This document shows, one piece after another, positions 8,783 through 17,228 of a stretch of DNA of 64,000 nt. The stretch comes from Amycolatopsis sp. DSM 110486. Lineage in GTDB: Bacteria > Actinomycetota > Actinomycetes > Mycobacteriales > Pseudonocardiaceae. Under the pieces are notes generated by a model that saw only the letters and a list, made by a program, of their open reading frames with translations, had not been told where the DNA came from and searched no databases. Numbering within the stretch: position 1 is the first letter of the stretch; every line of letters begins with the position of its first letter. Made by a program: the position numbers and the translations under genes. The DNA is taken from assembly GCF_019468465.1 (NCBI RefSeq), contig NZ_CP080519.1, forward strand, positions 5,350,001 through 5,414,000, read 5' to 3'.

Positions 8783-9382
8783 ATGGGTGTCATCACACCG
8801 GGGTTCACCGGTCGCGCCCGCGGCGGCAACCCGCGGCTGCCGCCCGGCCAGTACCTCACGGAGGACTTCCCCGTGCTGTCCGCGGGCCCGACGCAGCGCG
8901 TGCACCTGGACAAGTGGGAGTTCGCGGTCACCACGGAGAAGGGCGAGAAGCGCTCGTGGTCGTTCCGCGAGCTGACCTCCCTGCCGAGCGAGAAGTTCAC
9001 CGTGGACATCCACTGCGTCACGCAGTGGTCCAAGCTCGACACGCGCTGGCGCGGCGTGCCCGTGGAGACGCTGATCGGCGACCTCGACACCGAGGCCGAC
9101 TACGTGCTGGCGCATTCCTACGGCGGCTACACCACCAACCTGCCGCTCGCCGACCTGCTCGACGGGCAGGCGTGGATCGCGTACGAGTACAACGGCAAGC
9201 CGCTCACCCCGGAACACGGCGGGCCGGCGCGGCTGCTGGTGCCGCACCTGTACCTGTGGAAGTCGGCGAAGTGGGTGCGCGGGCTGGAACTTGCCACGAA
9301 GGACGAGCCGGGCTTCTGGGAGTCCTCCGGCTACCACGACTACGGAGACCCATGGCGCGAACAGCGGTATCAGGGCGACTAG
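8783..9382 (+). CDS. Molybdopterin-dependent oxidoreductase, YedY/sulfite-oxidase fold
   Basis: 199 residues from the ATG preceded by AAAGGAG. It is a short single-domain member of the sulfite oxidase fold with the Mo-coordinating Cys in DIHCVTQW (about residue 78) and the motif HGGPARLLVPHLYLWKSAKW that binds the pterin. There is no signal peptide, so it should be cytoplasmic, unlike the Tat-exported MsrP. The next gene overlaps by 31 bases and encodes a flavin reductase, so the two probably form an electron-transfer pair. The substrate is unknown; sulfoxide or nitrogen-oxide reduction is possible. Confidence 0.85.
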   Translation: MGVITPGFTGRARGGNPRLPPGQYLTEDFPVLSAGPTQRVHLDKWEFAVTTEKGEKRSWSFRELTSLPSEKFTVDIHCVTQWSKLDTRWRGVPVETLIGDLDTEADYVLAHSYGGYTTNLPLADLLDGQAWIAYEYNGKPLTPEHGGPARLLVPHLYLWKSAKWVRGLELATKDEPGFWESSGYHDYGDPWREQRYQGD

Positions 9383-10095
9383 CTTGGCGCGTCGCGAACC
9401 TCGCGGAGATCCGCCAGGAGACGGCGACGGCCCGCACCCTCGTGTTCGACGTCCCCGGCTGGCCCGGCCACCTCGCGGGCCAGCACGTCGACGTCCGCCT
9501 CACCGCCGCAGACGGCTACACCGCCCAGCGCAGCTACTCCCTCGCCGCGCCCTCCGACGGTGACCGCCTCGAGCTGACGGTGCAGCGCGTCGCCGGCGGC
9601 GAGGTCTCGGAACACCTCACGGGCCCCTACGCGGTCGGCGACCCCGTCGAGATCCGCGGCCCGATCGGCGGCTGGTTCGTCTGGCGCCCCACCGACCCCG
9701 CCCCCGTCCTGCTCGTCGCGGGCGGCTCCGGCGTCGTGCCGCTGATGGCGATGATCCGCGCCCGCCGCGCTGCCGGGAGCCGCGCGTTGTTCCGCCTGGT
9801 GTACTCCGTGCGGACCCCCGCGGACCTCTACTACGCCGCCGAGCTGCGCAAGCCGTACGCCGGCCTGGACGTCACGTACGTCTACACCCGCGAACTCCCC
9901 GACGGCGCCCCGGGAATTCCGCGGCGCATCAGCGTCGCCACCCTCAACACGGCCAGCTGGCCGACGGACTTCGGGCCCACCACGTTCGTCTGCGGGCCCA
10001 CCGCTTTCGTCGAAACGGTGGCCGACGCTCTGCTGGCTTTGGGCCACTCGCCGCACTCGATCCGCACGGAGCGCTTCGGTCCCAGCCGGGACTGA
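9352..10095 (+). CDS. Ferredoxin-NADP reductase-like FAD oxidoreductase
   Basis: 247 residues starting at the ATG inside the previous gene, with GGAGA just upstream. The FAD-binding motif RSYSLA, the pyridine-nucleotide loop LLVAGGSGVVPLMAM and the FVCGPTAFVE motif place it in the FNR family. It has no 2Fe-2S domain. It probably delivers electrons from NAD(P)H to the molybdopterin enzyme encoded by the overlapping upstream gene (inference from overlap and repeated co-occurrence of these families). It ends 15 bases before the convergent LuxR gene. Confidence 0.88.
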   Translation: MARTAVSGRLAWRVANLAEIRQETATARTLVFDVPGWPGHLAGQHVDVRLTAADGYTAQRSYSLAAPSDGDRLELTVQRVAGGEVSEHLTGPYAVGDPVEIRGPIGGWFVWRPTDPAPVLLVAGGSGVVPLMAMIRARRAAGSRALFRLVYSVRTPADLYYAAELRKPYAGLDVTYVYTRELPDGAPGIPRRISVATLNTASWPTDFGPTTFVCGPTAFVETVADALLALGHSPHSIRTERFGPSRD

Positions 10096-10110
10096 TGCGC
10101 CTGCCGCGGC

Positions 10111-12666
10111 TCAGGAGAAGTCGGGTTTGGCGAGCAGCTCCCGAAGCGTCGCGAGCAGCTCGCGCCGGTCCGCCGCACCCAGCTTGGCCCGGATCCGCGC
10201 CATGTGGTGTTCGACGGTTTTGCCGGAGATGAACAGCTTGCTGCCGGCCTGTTTGTACGTCAGGCCGTCGACGACGAGGCGGGCGACTTCGAGCTCGCGT
10301 TCGCTCAGGGTGCTGAGGCCGGGGGCGGCGCCGGGTTCCGGGGTGGCGGATTCGCGGCGGCCGGTGCCGGCCTGGAACTGGCGGGCGGCTTCGAGGAGCT
10401 GGACCATGGCTTTGCGGTCGGACGTGCGGATGGCGGCCTGGCCGGCCAGCCGGGCGGCATCCCAGCAGAGGTCGAGTTCGTGGAGTTCGGCGGCGGCCGC
10501 GGAGACCTCGTCGTGGTCGAAGGCGCCGCCGAGGACCGCGAGCCAGCACGTGGCGGCGCGGGCCAGCGCCGCGGGGTAACGGCCGTGGCCGGCGAAGCTC
10601 GTCAGGGCGGCCAGCTGGTGGGAAGCGGTGTCCAGGTCTTCCACGGTGATGGCGGCGTGCAGCTCGTGCCAGCACAGGGAGACCGTCCACAGTGGAGGGT
10701 TGCCGAGCTCGCCGAGCATGGCGTGGGCGTGGCGCAGCTGCCGCGTGAGCTTCGCGTGCGCGCCGGTGCGGGCGGCGGCGATGGCCAGCTCGCCCAGCGG
10801 CAGCAGGGTGAACAGGTCGGTCTGCTGCCGCATCGACGCCTGGTACGCGCGGTCCCACGACTGCTGCAGCCCCACCAGGTCGCTCGCGCGCCGCGCGAGG
10901 CCGAGTTCGAGCGTCGCGAAGAAGAGCTCGTCGCGGGCTTCGAGGCGGGTGCCCGCCACGGCGTCGCGGTGTTCGGCGGCGGCCGTGAGGTGCCCGCTGG
11001 TCATCGCTACCCAGCCGAGCAACAGCCGGTGCCGCGCGGTGAGCAGGTCGCCGCCGACGTCGCTGGCCAGCGCGCGGTCCAGCACCGATTCGGCCAGCCC
11101 CAGCTCACCCGAGTGCAGCCCGACGAGCGCGGCCAGCGCGGCCGGGCTGTCCGGCAGCGGCGCGCCCGTGGCGGCCGGCTCGAGCATCGCGGCCGCCCCG
11201 ACGAGCGCCGAGAGCGTGTCCGCGCCCTGCCCGCTCACCGAATCGACGACGCCGCCGGCCGTCCGCGCCACGGCACCGGCGAACAACGTCGGCGCCACCC
11301 CGGGCACGGGCGCGTCCACCAAGGTCCGTGCCGCGTCCAGCTGGCCGGACCCGACGAGCGCGATCGCCGCGAATGCGTTCGCGGCCCCGCGCCCGGCCCA
11401 CCGGTACACCTCGGGCCCGCGGGCGTTGTTCCACGAAGGCGCCCAAGCCTCGCCGGGCACGGGCGCGTTGTGGCCGGGCATCGGTCGGGGTGCGCCCCAA
11501 GTCGACGCGGTCAGATCCGGCCCGTCACCGTCCCCAGGCGCACAAGCGTCCGCCGCCGCGGCCCACCGGTAGAGCTCCGCACTCCGCGCCAGCTCCCCCC
11601 GGTGCGCCAGCACCGTCGCGGCGATCTCCGCCCCGGCGGCCCGCGCCTCGGGATCGTCGCCGCTCAACATCCCGTCACCCAGCCGCAGCGCCGTGTCGAG
11701 GTCACCCGACAACGCCGCCGCCCGGGCCCACCCCGTCGTCACGGCCGTGTCGCGCGCCCCCGCCTCGGCGGCGGCTTCGAACAGCCGCGCCGCCAGCTTC
11801 GTGTCCCCGGGCAACGCCTCACCCGCGGCCGCCGCGAAGGCAGCCGCCGCGCTCGCACCCGAACTTCCCGTGTCCAGCAACGACTTCGCCAGCTCCAGCA
11901 CGGGCAACCCGCCCCGCAGCTGGATTTCCACGAGCTGCTGCAACACCGTCAGCCGACGAGCCGGCGGCCCGTACGTGCGCACGGCCTCCGCGGCGACCGG
12001 CAACAACCCGTCGTTCGCGTCGAGCAGCCCCGTCGCGCGGGCACCGTCGACGACCTCGGGCAACCGGTCCGGCGCCAGCTCCAGCAAGGCGCACAGCAGG
12101 TCGAGATTGCGGCCGGCCCCGGCCTCCGCAGCGATCAAGTACCGCAGCACGTCGTCGTCGAGCTCCGCCAGCTCGGCCCGGAACTCGCCGAGCTGCCCGG
12201 TCACCGCCCGCTCCACCAGCCGTGGCACCCCGCCGGTGCGGGAATGCAACGCGGCGGCGGCCGTCCCGTCGACGAGCCGGCCCGTGAGCTGCCGCGCGAG
12301 CGCCCCGACCTCCTCGGCGTCCAGCGGCGGCAGCGCCACCTGCCGGGCGAAGGGTTCCGCCAACGCGCGCAACGCTTCCGAACGCGGGTTCGGCCGGTGC
12401 GCCAGCACGACCGGTCCCGCCAGCGCCGTAAGTCTCGCCACGTCCTCCTCGCCGAGCTGGTCGGCGTCGTCGACGAGCGTCGCGTCGACGCCGGCCTCGC
12501 GGCAGCCCGACTCGAGCGCGCCGAGCAGCGTGGTCTTGCCGTAGCCACCGGGCGCGACGACCACGAGCCGCGCGGGCGTCGCGGTCACAGCCGCCAGCTC
12601 GGCGAGGAGCAGGCGCGCAACGGGGTGGACGGCGTCGGTGCCGGTTTTCGCCAGCAGTGCGTTCAA
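10111..12666 (-). CDS. Large LuxR-type regulator with N-terminal ATPase domain (IniR-like)
   Basis: 851 residues. A Walker A motif APGGYGKTT (about 38-46) and a VVLAHRP-like Walker B region open an NTPase domain. A long helical repeat region follows, and a C-terminal LuxR helix-turn-helix (LSERELEVARLVVDG...KTVEHHMARIRAKLG, about 785-845) ends the protein. Size and layout match MalT-like activators. In mycobacteria a similar gene (IniR) lies divergent to iniBAC and activates it; this gene also lies divergent to an iniBAC-like operon. It is coupled by a four-base overlap to the Hsp70-like gene. Direct orthology to IniR is inferred from position, size and domains. Confidence 0.8.
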   Translation of the reverse strand: MNALLAKTGTDAVHPVARLLLAELAAVTATPARLVVVAPGGYGKTTLLGALESGCREAGVDATLVDDADQLGEEDVARLTALAGPVVLAHRPNPRSEALRALAEPFARQVALPPLDAEEVGALARQLTGRLVDGTAAAALHSRTGGVPRLVERAVTGQLGEFRAELAELDDDVLRYLIAAEAGAGRNLDLLCALLELAPDRLPEVVDGARATGLLDANDGLLPVAAEAVRTYGPPARRLTVLQQLVEIQLRGGLPVLELAKSLLDTGSSGASAAAAFAAAAGEALPGDTKLAARLFEAAAEAGARDTAVTTGWARAAALSGDLDTALRLGDGMLSGDDPEARAAGAEIAATVLAHRGELARSAELYRWAAAADACAPGDGDGPDLTASTWGAPRPMPGHNAPVPGEAWAPSWNNARGPEVYRWAGRGAANAFAAIALVGSGQLDAARTLVDAPVPGVAPTLFAGAVARTAGGVVDSVSGQGADTLSALVGAAAMLEPAATGAPLPDSPAALAALVGLHSGELGLAESVLDRALASDVGGDLLTARHRLLLGWVAMTSGHLTAAAEHRDAVAGTRLEARDELFFATLELGLARRASDLVGLQQSWDRAYQASMRQQTDLFTLLPLGELAIAAARTGAHAKLTRQLRHAHAMLGELGNPPLWTVSLCWHELHAAITVEDLDTASHQLAALTSFAGHGRYPAALARAATCWLAVLGGAFDHDEVSAAAAELHELDLCWDAARLAGQAAIRTSDRKAMVQLLEAARQFQAGTGRRESATPEPGAAPGLSTLSERELEVARLVVDGLTYKQAGSKLFISGKTVEHHMARIRAKLGAADRRELLATLRELLAKPDFS

Positions 12667-13805
12667 CAGTGACCTTCACCGGTGGGGGCCGCGCCCGGGC
12701 GGGCGCATGACGTGAGGGACGCGGGGTGGGCCGGGGCGGTTCCCTTGTCCGCCGTGGCTTCGTGGGAGGAGAGAGCGGCGATCAGGACCGAGGAACCGAT
12801 CGCGAGCACTGCGGCGGCCGCGGCGAGCGGACGCCAGCGGCGCAGCAGTTTCGCGGCGCCTTCGGGCGGGGGCAGTTCGAACGGCGTGATGTCCACCGGC
12901 GGCGGGGAGGGCCGCTCGGCGAGCTCGGGTACCGAGTCGACCTTGGGGATCAGGGTCGTCTCCGCGACGGGCTGCTCCCGCCGGGCGGGCGGGCTCATCC
13001 GTTGAGCGGCGAGGCTACTGGCTCCGAACGCGGCCGTGAGCGGGGGCTGGGGTGAGGCGAACACGGGGCACGGCAACCGGCCCGGCAACGCCCCCGGCCC
13101 GGGTTCGCCGGAGAACACGATGCCCGCCAACGCGTCGGGCAGCACCGAAATCCCGTGGGCGAGCGCGAAAGCCGTGCTCACGGCAGCCGCGGGCGCCACG
13201 CCCTCGGTGCTCGTGCGTGCCACCCAGCCGCCCGCGCCGGACGCCGTCGCAAGCGTGACGGTGACGCCGTCGGGCCCGAACTCGCACACCACGGCCGTCT
13301 GGTCGCCGGGTCCGGGATCGGGCAGATGGGCATAAAGGGCGCCAATGGAACTGGGCACCAAAGTCACGGCGGCGAAGCCGGATTCACCCAGCGCTCGTCG
13401 CAGAAGGTCACGCCGGTAGTCGCCCCAATCACCGGGGTGGGTGACGACGAGGTGGCGGGGTGCTCCTCCCAGTTGAGCGCCCGCGTGCTCCGCGATGCCC
13501 TCGACGAGGACTGCGGTGAGTGACTCCGGCGAGAACCGCTCGCCCCCGACGAACACGGGGACGTCGTCGCCGATGCGGCGGTGGAACCCCGTCAGCAAGC
13601 GAGACGGAACGCTCGTTCCGGCGCGCGCCGCGGCGTCGCCGGTGAGCAAGTAACCCTCATCGTCCAGGAATAACGCGGTGGCCGCGGCCGGCGAGCTCTC
13701 GCCGAGCCACAGCGGTTCAGGGGCGCCCCAGCCGTCGGCAAGCTTCCGGCGGGTGGCGGCGTGGGTCCGGGCGTGGGCGACATCGATGCCGAGCACATAG
13801 GGCAA
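12663..13805 (-). CDS. Hsp70-like actin-fold protein with C-terminal membrane anchor
   Basis: 380 residues from the TTG at 13805, chosen because GGGAGGAAG lies just upstream; a GTG at 13829 lacks such a site. The N-terminal about 280 residues have the actin/Hsp70 ATPase pattern (YVLGIDVAHART phosphate-1-like motif, VVCEFGPDGVTVTL phosphate-2-like). A proline-rich linker leads to one membrane helix (LAAAAAVLAIGSSVLIAAL) and a short Cys-containing outer tail. There is no substrate-binding domain as in DnaK. It is coupled to the LuxR gene and divergent from iniB, so it may pass an envelope signal to the regulator (inference). Confidence 0.75.
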   Translation of the reverse strand: MPYVLGIDVAHARTHAATRRKLADGWGAPEPLWLGESSPAAATALFLDDEGYLLTGDAAARAGTSVPSRLLTGFHRRIGDDVPVFVGGERFSPESLTAVLVEGIAEHAGAQLGGAPRHLVVTHPGDWGDYRRDLLRRALGESGFAAVTLVPSSIGALYAHLPDPGPGDQTAVVCEFGPDGVTVTLATASGAGGWVARTSTEGVAPAAAVSTAFALAHGISVLPDALAGIVFSGEPGPGALPGRLPCPVFASPQPPLTAAFGASSLAAQRMSPPARREQPVAETTLIPKVDSVPELAERPSPPPVDITPFELPPPEGAAKLLRRWRPLAAAAAVLAIGSSVLIAALSSHEATADKGTAPAHPASLTSCARPGAAPTGEGHC

Positions 13806-13872
13806 CGCCGCTTCCTCCCTTCGTCGCACCGGGACGGGCCAAGGAGAGCAATCCGCCCCCTAGGGGTACGCC

Positions 13873-14250
13873 ATCCTCACCCGTTCGGGTCATCCGGGCA
13901 AGCTCGGGTGGGATTTACCCAACCGAGCCCCCGAACGGATGAGCCCGTAACTCCCTAACGATCTCATATCGACCCCCTAACGGCTGAGCGAGCTGCGACT
14001 GTTAGTGAACGCCGATGTGAACGGGGGTGCGGAGCCGGTTTCGAGGGGCCGTCCCGGAGGGGTGCGCGGCCGAATCCCCGGGCCCCCGGCGATCCTCACG
14101 CGTTCGGGTCACCAACGCCGCGCGAATGTCGGTTTTAACCCCACTGGTGGGCCGATGAGTCACCCGCGCTCCCTAACGGGGAGCAGCCGACCCCCTAACG
14201 GTGCAACGCGCGACAACTGGGAGTGAACCCCGATGTGGACCGGGAGCCCC
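13873..14250. promoter_or_regulatory. Duplicated control module upstream of iniB-like gene
   Basis: Two diverged copies of a roughly 150-base module sit 218-219 bases apart. Matching landmarks are ATCCTCACSCGTTCGGGTCA (13873 and 14092), CTCCCTAACG (13951 and 14169), GACCCCCTAACGG (13971 and 14189) and GTGAACSCCGATGTG (14005 and 14223). In each copy two CCCTAACG boxes are 22 bases apart, two helical turns. This suits a dimeric activator, most simply the divergent LuxR-type protein. The second copy is promoter-proximal to iniB. Confidence 0.6.
13876..13943. repeat. Nested inverted repeats in the iniB control region
   Basis: An outer pair of 13-base arms (13876-13888 and 13931-13943, one mismatch) encloses an inner hairpin with 11-base arms (13902-13912 and 13918-13928, one mismatch, loop ATTTA). 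It lies between divergent promoters, so an operator or cruciform is likelier than a terminator. Confidence 0.5.
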
Positions 14251-14327
14251 GTCTCTACCTTCATCGGCAACCTGGCCGGGGACGGCCGGGCCAATCCCCC
14301 GCAATCAACACCTCTGGAGATCCCCAC

Positions 14328-15356
14328 ATGGACCCGGTGCAGACCCTGCACGATTTCACGCTCACCCTGCTCAGCGACCCGATGTCGCTGGCCGCCTTCG
14401 CCCAGGACCCGCAGGCCGCCCTGCAGGCCGCCGGCCTCGGCGACATCAGCGCCGCCGACGTGCACGAGGTCATGCCGCTGGTGCTCGACTACATCCCGGT
14501 CGACGACCTGGGCTCGCTCGGCAACCTCCCGCAGGCGGGCGACCTCACCGGCGTCCTCGCCGACGGCCCCGCGGGCGCCATCGAGCAGCTGCAGGCGCTC
14601 ACCTCGTCGCTGGGTCTGCCCGGTGTCGACGGCCTCTCGGTCCCGGCGCTGCCGGCCGTCCCGGGTCTGCCGGCGCTGCCGGCCGTGGGCGAGCTGCCCG
14701 CCGTGGGCGACCTCCCGGTCGTGGGCGAGCTGCCCGCCGTCGGCATGCTGTCCGGCGTGACCGACCTGCAGAACACCGCCGCGGGCGTCACCGCCCTCGC
14801 GCAGGACCCGACCAGCGCCTTCGGCCTGGTCAACGACCTCTCGGGCGGCCTCGACGCCGGTGCCGTCAGTGGCGCCGTCGCGCAGGTCCAGGACGTTGCC
14901 GGCCAGGTCACCGGTGCGGTCGACGGCGGTTCGGCGCTCCACGCGAGCGACCTGCCTGTCGCCGGTGGCGCCATGGCTCCCGTGGGTGGCCTGACGAGCA
15001 ACCTCGCCCAGGCCGCCGGCGGCGTCGAGGGTCACGTCAGCGACCTCGCGGGCTCCGTCACCGACCAGGTCGGCAACCTCACCAACGGCCTCGGTGCCGG
15101 CGGCCTGGACCACGCCGTGGGCGGCGTGACCAACGAGGTTCAGGGCCTCACGCACTCGGTCGTTCCGGACCTGGGCGGCGAGCGCGCCGACACCCACACC
15201 GGCACCGACGCGCACACGGGCACCGACGCCGGTCTCGGCGCGGTGCACGACACCGTCTCGACCGTCACGGACCTGGGCCAGCACACGCTGGGCATCGACC
15301 TCCAGGCCGGCGCCGAGACCAGCCACGGCGGCGGCGGGCTCGACCTGCACCTGTGA
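14328..15356 (+). CDS. iniB: IniB-like Gly/Ala/Val-rich protein
   Basis: 342 residues starting at ATG with TGGAGA seven bases upstream. Residues 1-70 form the IniB N-terminal domain (TLHDFTLTLLSDPMSLAAFA...AAGL...DVHEVMPLVLDY). The rest is low-complexity (repeated LPAVGELPAVGDLPVVGELP, later DLAGSVTDQVGNLTNG and THTGTDAHTGTDAG), almost free of Cys and aromatic residues. In mycobacteria iniB is the first gene of iniBAC, induced by cell-wall inhibitors such as isoniazid and ethambutol; its role is unclear. The iniA- and iniC-like genes follow. No signal peptide is visible. Confidence 0.8.
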   Translation: MDPVQTLHDFTLTLLSDPMSLAAFAQDPQAALQAAGLGDISAADVHEVMPLVLDYIPVDDLGSLGNLPQAGDLTGVLADGPAGAIEQLQALTSSLGLPGVDGLSVPALPAVPGLPALPAVGELPAVGDLPVVGELPAVGMLSGVTDLQNTAAGVTALAQDPTSAFGLVNDLSGGLDAGAVSGAVAQVQDVAGQVTGAVDGGSALHASDLPVAGGAMAPVGGLTSNLAQAAGGVEGHVSDLAGSVTDQVGNLTNGLGAGGLDHAVGGVTNEVQGLTHSVVPDLGGERADTHTGTDAHTGTDAGLGAVHDTVSTVTDLGQHTLGIDLQAGAETSHGGGGLDLHL

Positions 15357-15375
15357 TCCACAGGCATTGACGGGA

Positions 15376-15410
15376 GTGGCTCCGCGGTCTGGGTGCGACC
15401 GCGGAGCCAC
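15376..15410 (+). terminator. Perfect 14-bp stem-loop between iniB and iniA
   Basis: GTGGCTCCGCGGTC (15376-15389), a 7-base loop, and its exact complement (15397-15410). No U-tract follows, so partial termination or mRNA processing that uncouples iniB level from iniAC is more likely than full termination. The stem buries an alternative GTG at 15393, supporting the later iniA start. Confidence 0.6.
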
Positions 15411-15455
15411 CACCCGGTTCGCTTACTCCTCGTGCACGGGGGACACTCCTTCGAC

Positions 15456-17228
15456 GTGACCGCTTCCGCTTGGCTCGAAGTGCTCGACGAGACCTTGGAC
15501 GCCTGCCGGTCCCACGGCCGCGAAGACTTGGTGCAGCGCCTGCGCCGGCGCCGCGACCGGCCGCCAGGCGCGACCCGAGTCGCCGTGCTGGGTTTTCCCA
15601 AGCAGGGCAAGGGCTACCTGGTCAACGCCGTGCTCAACGCACCCGTCTGCGCCGTCGGCGACGCCGCGACGCCTGCCGTGCCGGTCGAGATCGGCTACTC
15701 CGCCGAACCCGCCGCCACGCTCGTGGGCCGCGGCAACGAACGCGTACCCGTGCCGGTCGAAAAGCTGACCGGTGAACTCGGCGCACGCCCCCCGGGCTCG
15801 CTGCGCCGCGTGGAGGTCGGGGTGCCGCGCGAACTGCTTTCGGCGGGCCTCGTGCTCGTCGACACCCCCGCGATCGGCGACCCGCGCTCGCCGCGCACCG
15901 CCGCCGCCCTCGACGTGCTGGCCGACGCCGACGCCGTCGTGCTCGTCTCCGACGCCACCACCCCGCTCAGCGAGGCGGAGGTCGCGCTCGCCCACCACGT
16001 CCGCACGTGGTGCCCCCACGTCGTGGTCGCCCTGACGAAGATCGACGTCTGCGCGAGCTGGCGCGCCGTCGCCGAACGCGACCGCGCGCTGCTGGCGGGC
16101 GCCGGCATCGACTCGCCCGTGCTGCCCGTGTCGGCCACCGTGCGCATGGCCGCGGCGAAGGCGGGGGACCAGGACCTCAACTCGCGCTCCGGTTTCCCCC
16201 CGCTGCTCACGTGGATCGCCGAGCAGGCCGCGCGGCCACCCGAGCACACGAGCGCCGTGCTGGCGGCCCTGAGCGTGCGTGCGGCGACCGCTGAGCTCGT
16301 GGAGACGCTGCGGGCCCGTGCGGAGCTCGCCGGGCAGGACGCGGGCGTGGACCAGACGACCCTGCTGCACCGCGCGCAGCGCAAGGCCGACGAACTGCGC
16401 AAGCGCAACACCCGCTGGCAGAACCTGCTCGCCGACGAGATCGGCGACCTGCAGTCCGACGCCGAGTACGACCTGCGCGAGCGCACCCGCAAGATCGTCG
16501 AGACCATCGACGAGACCTTCGACAAGGGCGACCCGGTGAAGGTGTGGGACGAGTTCGGGCCGTGGCTCGACAAGACGCTGGCCGAGGCCGTGGAGACGAA
16601 CTACAACTTCACCGCCGACCGCGCGGAGTGGATCGCGCAGGCCGTCGCCGCGGCGTTCGGGGCGCAATACGACCTGCACGACCTGCGGCTCGGGGAGTCG
16701 GGCGCCGAGCTGATCGCCGACGTCCGCCAGCCGCGCATCGAGGGGTTCAAGATCGGGCAGAAGCTGTTCACGGGTCTGCGTGGTTCCTACGGCGGTGTGC
16801 TCATGTTCGGCCTCGTCACGAGCCTCGCCGGGCTGCCGCTGATCAACCCCGTCTCGCTCGGCGCGGGCGCGGCGTTCGCGGCGAAGACGATCAGCGACGA
16901 AGGCGGCATGCGGCTGCAGCGCCGCCAGGCGGTGGCGAAGATGACCGCGCAGCGCCACGTCGACGACGTCTTCCTGCGCTTCTCCAAGGAGTGCCGCGAC
17001 GCCATCCGCAGCGTGCAGCGGAAACTGCGGGATCACTTCACGGGGCTGGCCGAGGAGCTGGCCGACCAGCTCGCGCGGGAACGCGAGACGATCATCGCCG
17101 GCTCGGCCGAGCGGGAACGGCGGATGGTGAAGCTGCGCCGCGAGATCGAGCGTCTGGCCGGTCTGCACCAGCGCGCCGGCGAGCTGGGTGTGCTCGCTGG
17201 CCGCGCGCCGAGGGAGCTGCCGGCGTGA
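15456..17228 (+). CDS. iniA: IniA-like dynamin-family GTPase
   Basis: 590 residues from GTG 15456 (GGGGGA upstream; earlier in-frame GTGs at 15393 and 15432 are weaker). The GTPase domain shows G1 GFPKQGKG (46-53), G3 VDTPA and G4 TKID. A long helical domain follows, then a hydrophobic patch near residue 450 (LMFGLVTSLAGLPLINP) and a charged coiled coil at the C terminus, as expected for bacterial dynamin-like proteins that act on membranes. Position 53 is Gly where the P-loop normally has Ser/Thr, so nucleotide binding may be altered. The stop overlaps iniC by four bases. Confidence 0.82.
   Translation: MTASAWLEVLDETLDACRSHGREDLVQRLRRRRDRPPGATRVAVLGFPKQGKGYLVNAVLNAPVCAVGDAATPAVPVEIGYSAEPAATLVGRGNERVPVPVEKLTGELGARPPGSLRRVEVGVPRELLSAGLVLVDTPAIGDPRSPRTAAALDVLADADAVVLVSDATTPLSEAEVALAHHVRTWCPHVVVALTKIDVCASWRAVAERDRALLAGAGIDSPVLPVSATVRMAAAKAGDQDLNSRSGFPPLLTWIAEQAARPPEHTSAVLAALSVRAATAELVETLRARAELAGQDAGVDQTTLLHRAQRKADELRKRNTRWQNLLADEIGDLQSDAEYDLRERTRKIVETIDETFDKGDPVKVWDEFGPWLDKTLAEAVETNYNFTADRAEWIAQAVAAAFGAQYDLHDLRLGESGAELIADVRQPRIEGFKIGQKLFTGLRGSYGGVLMFGLVTSLAGLPLINPVSLGAGAAFAAKTISDEGGMRLQRRQAVAKMTAQRHVDDVFLRFSKECRDAIRSVQRKLRDHFTGLAEELADQLARERETIIAGSAERERRMVKLRREIERLAGLHQRAGELGVLAGRAPRELPA

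Noticed and set aside
14160..15413. Long open frame antisense to iniB
   Set aside because: It mirrors the codon bias of the real gene, has no ribosome-binding site and no family resemblance; iniB has the conserved domain.
15393..15455. Upstream GTG start for iniA
   Set aside because: The GTG lies inside a perfect stem-loop and would add residues without similarity to the family.
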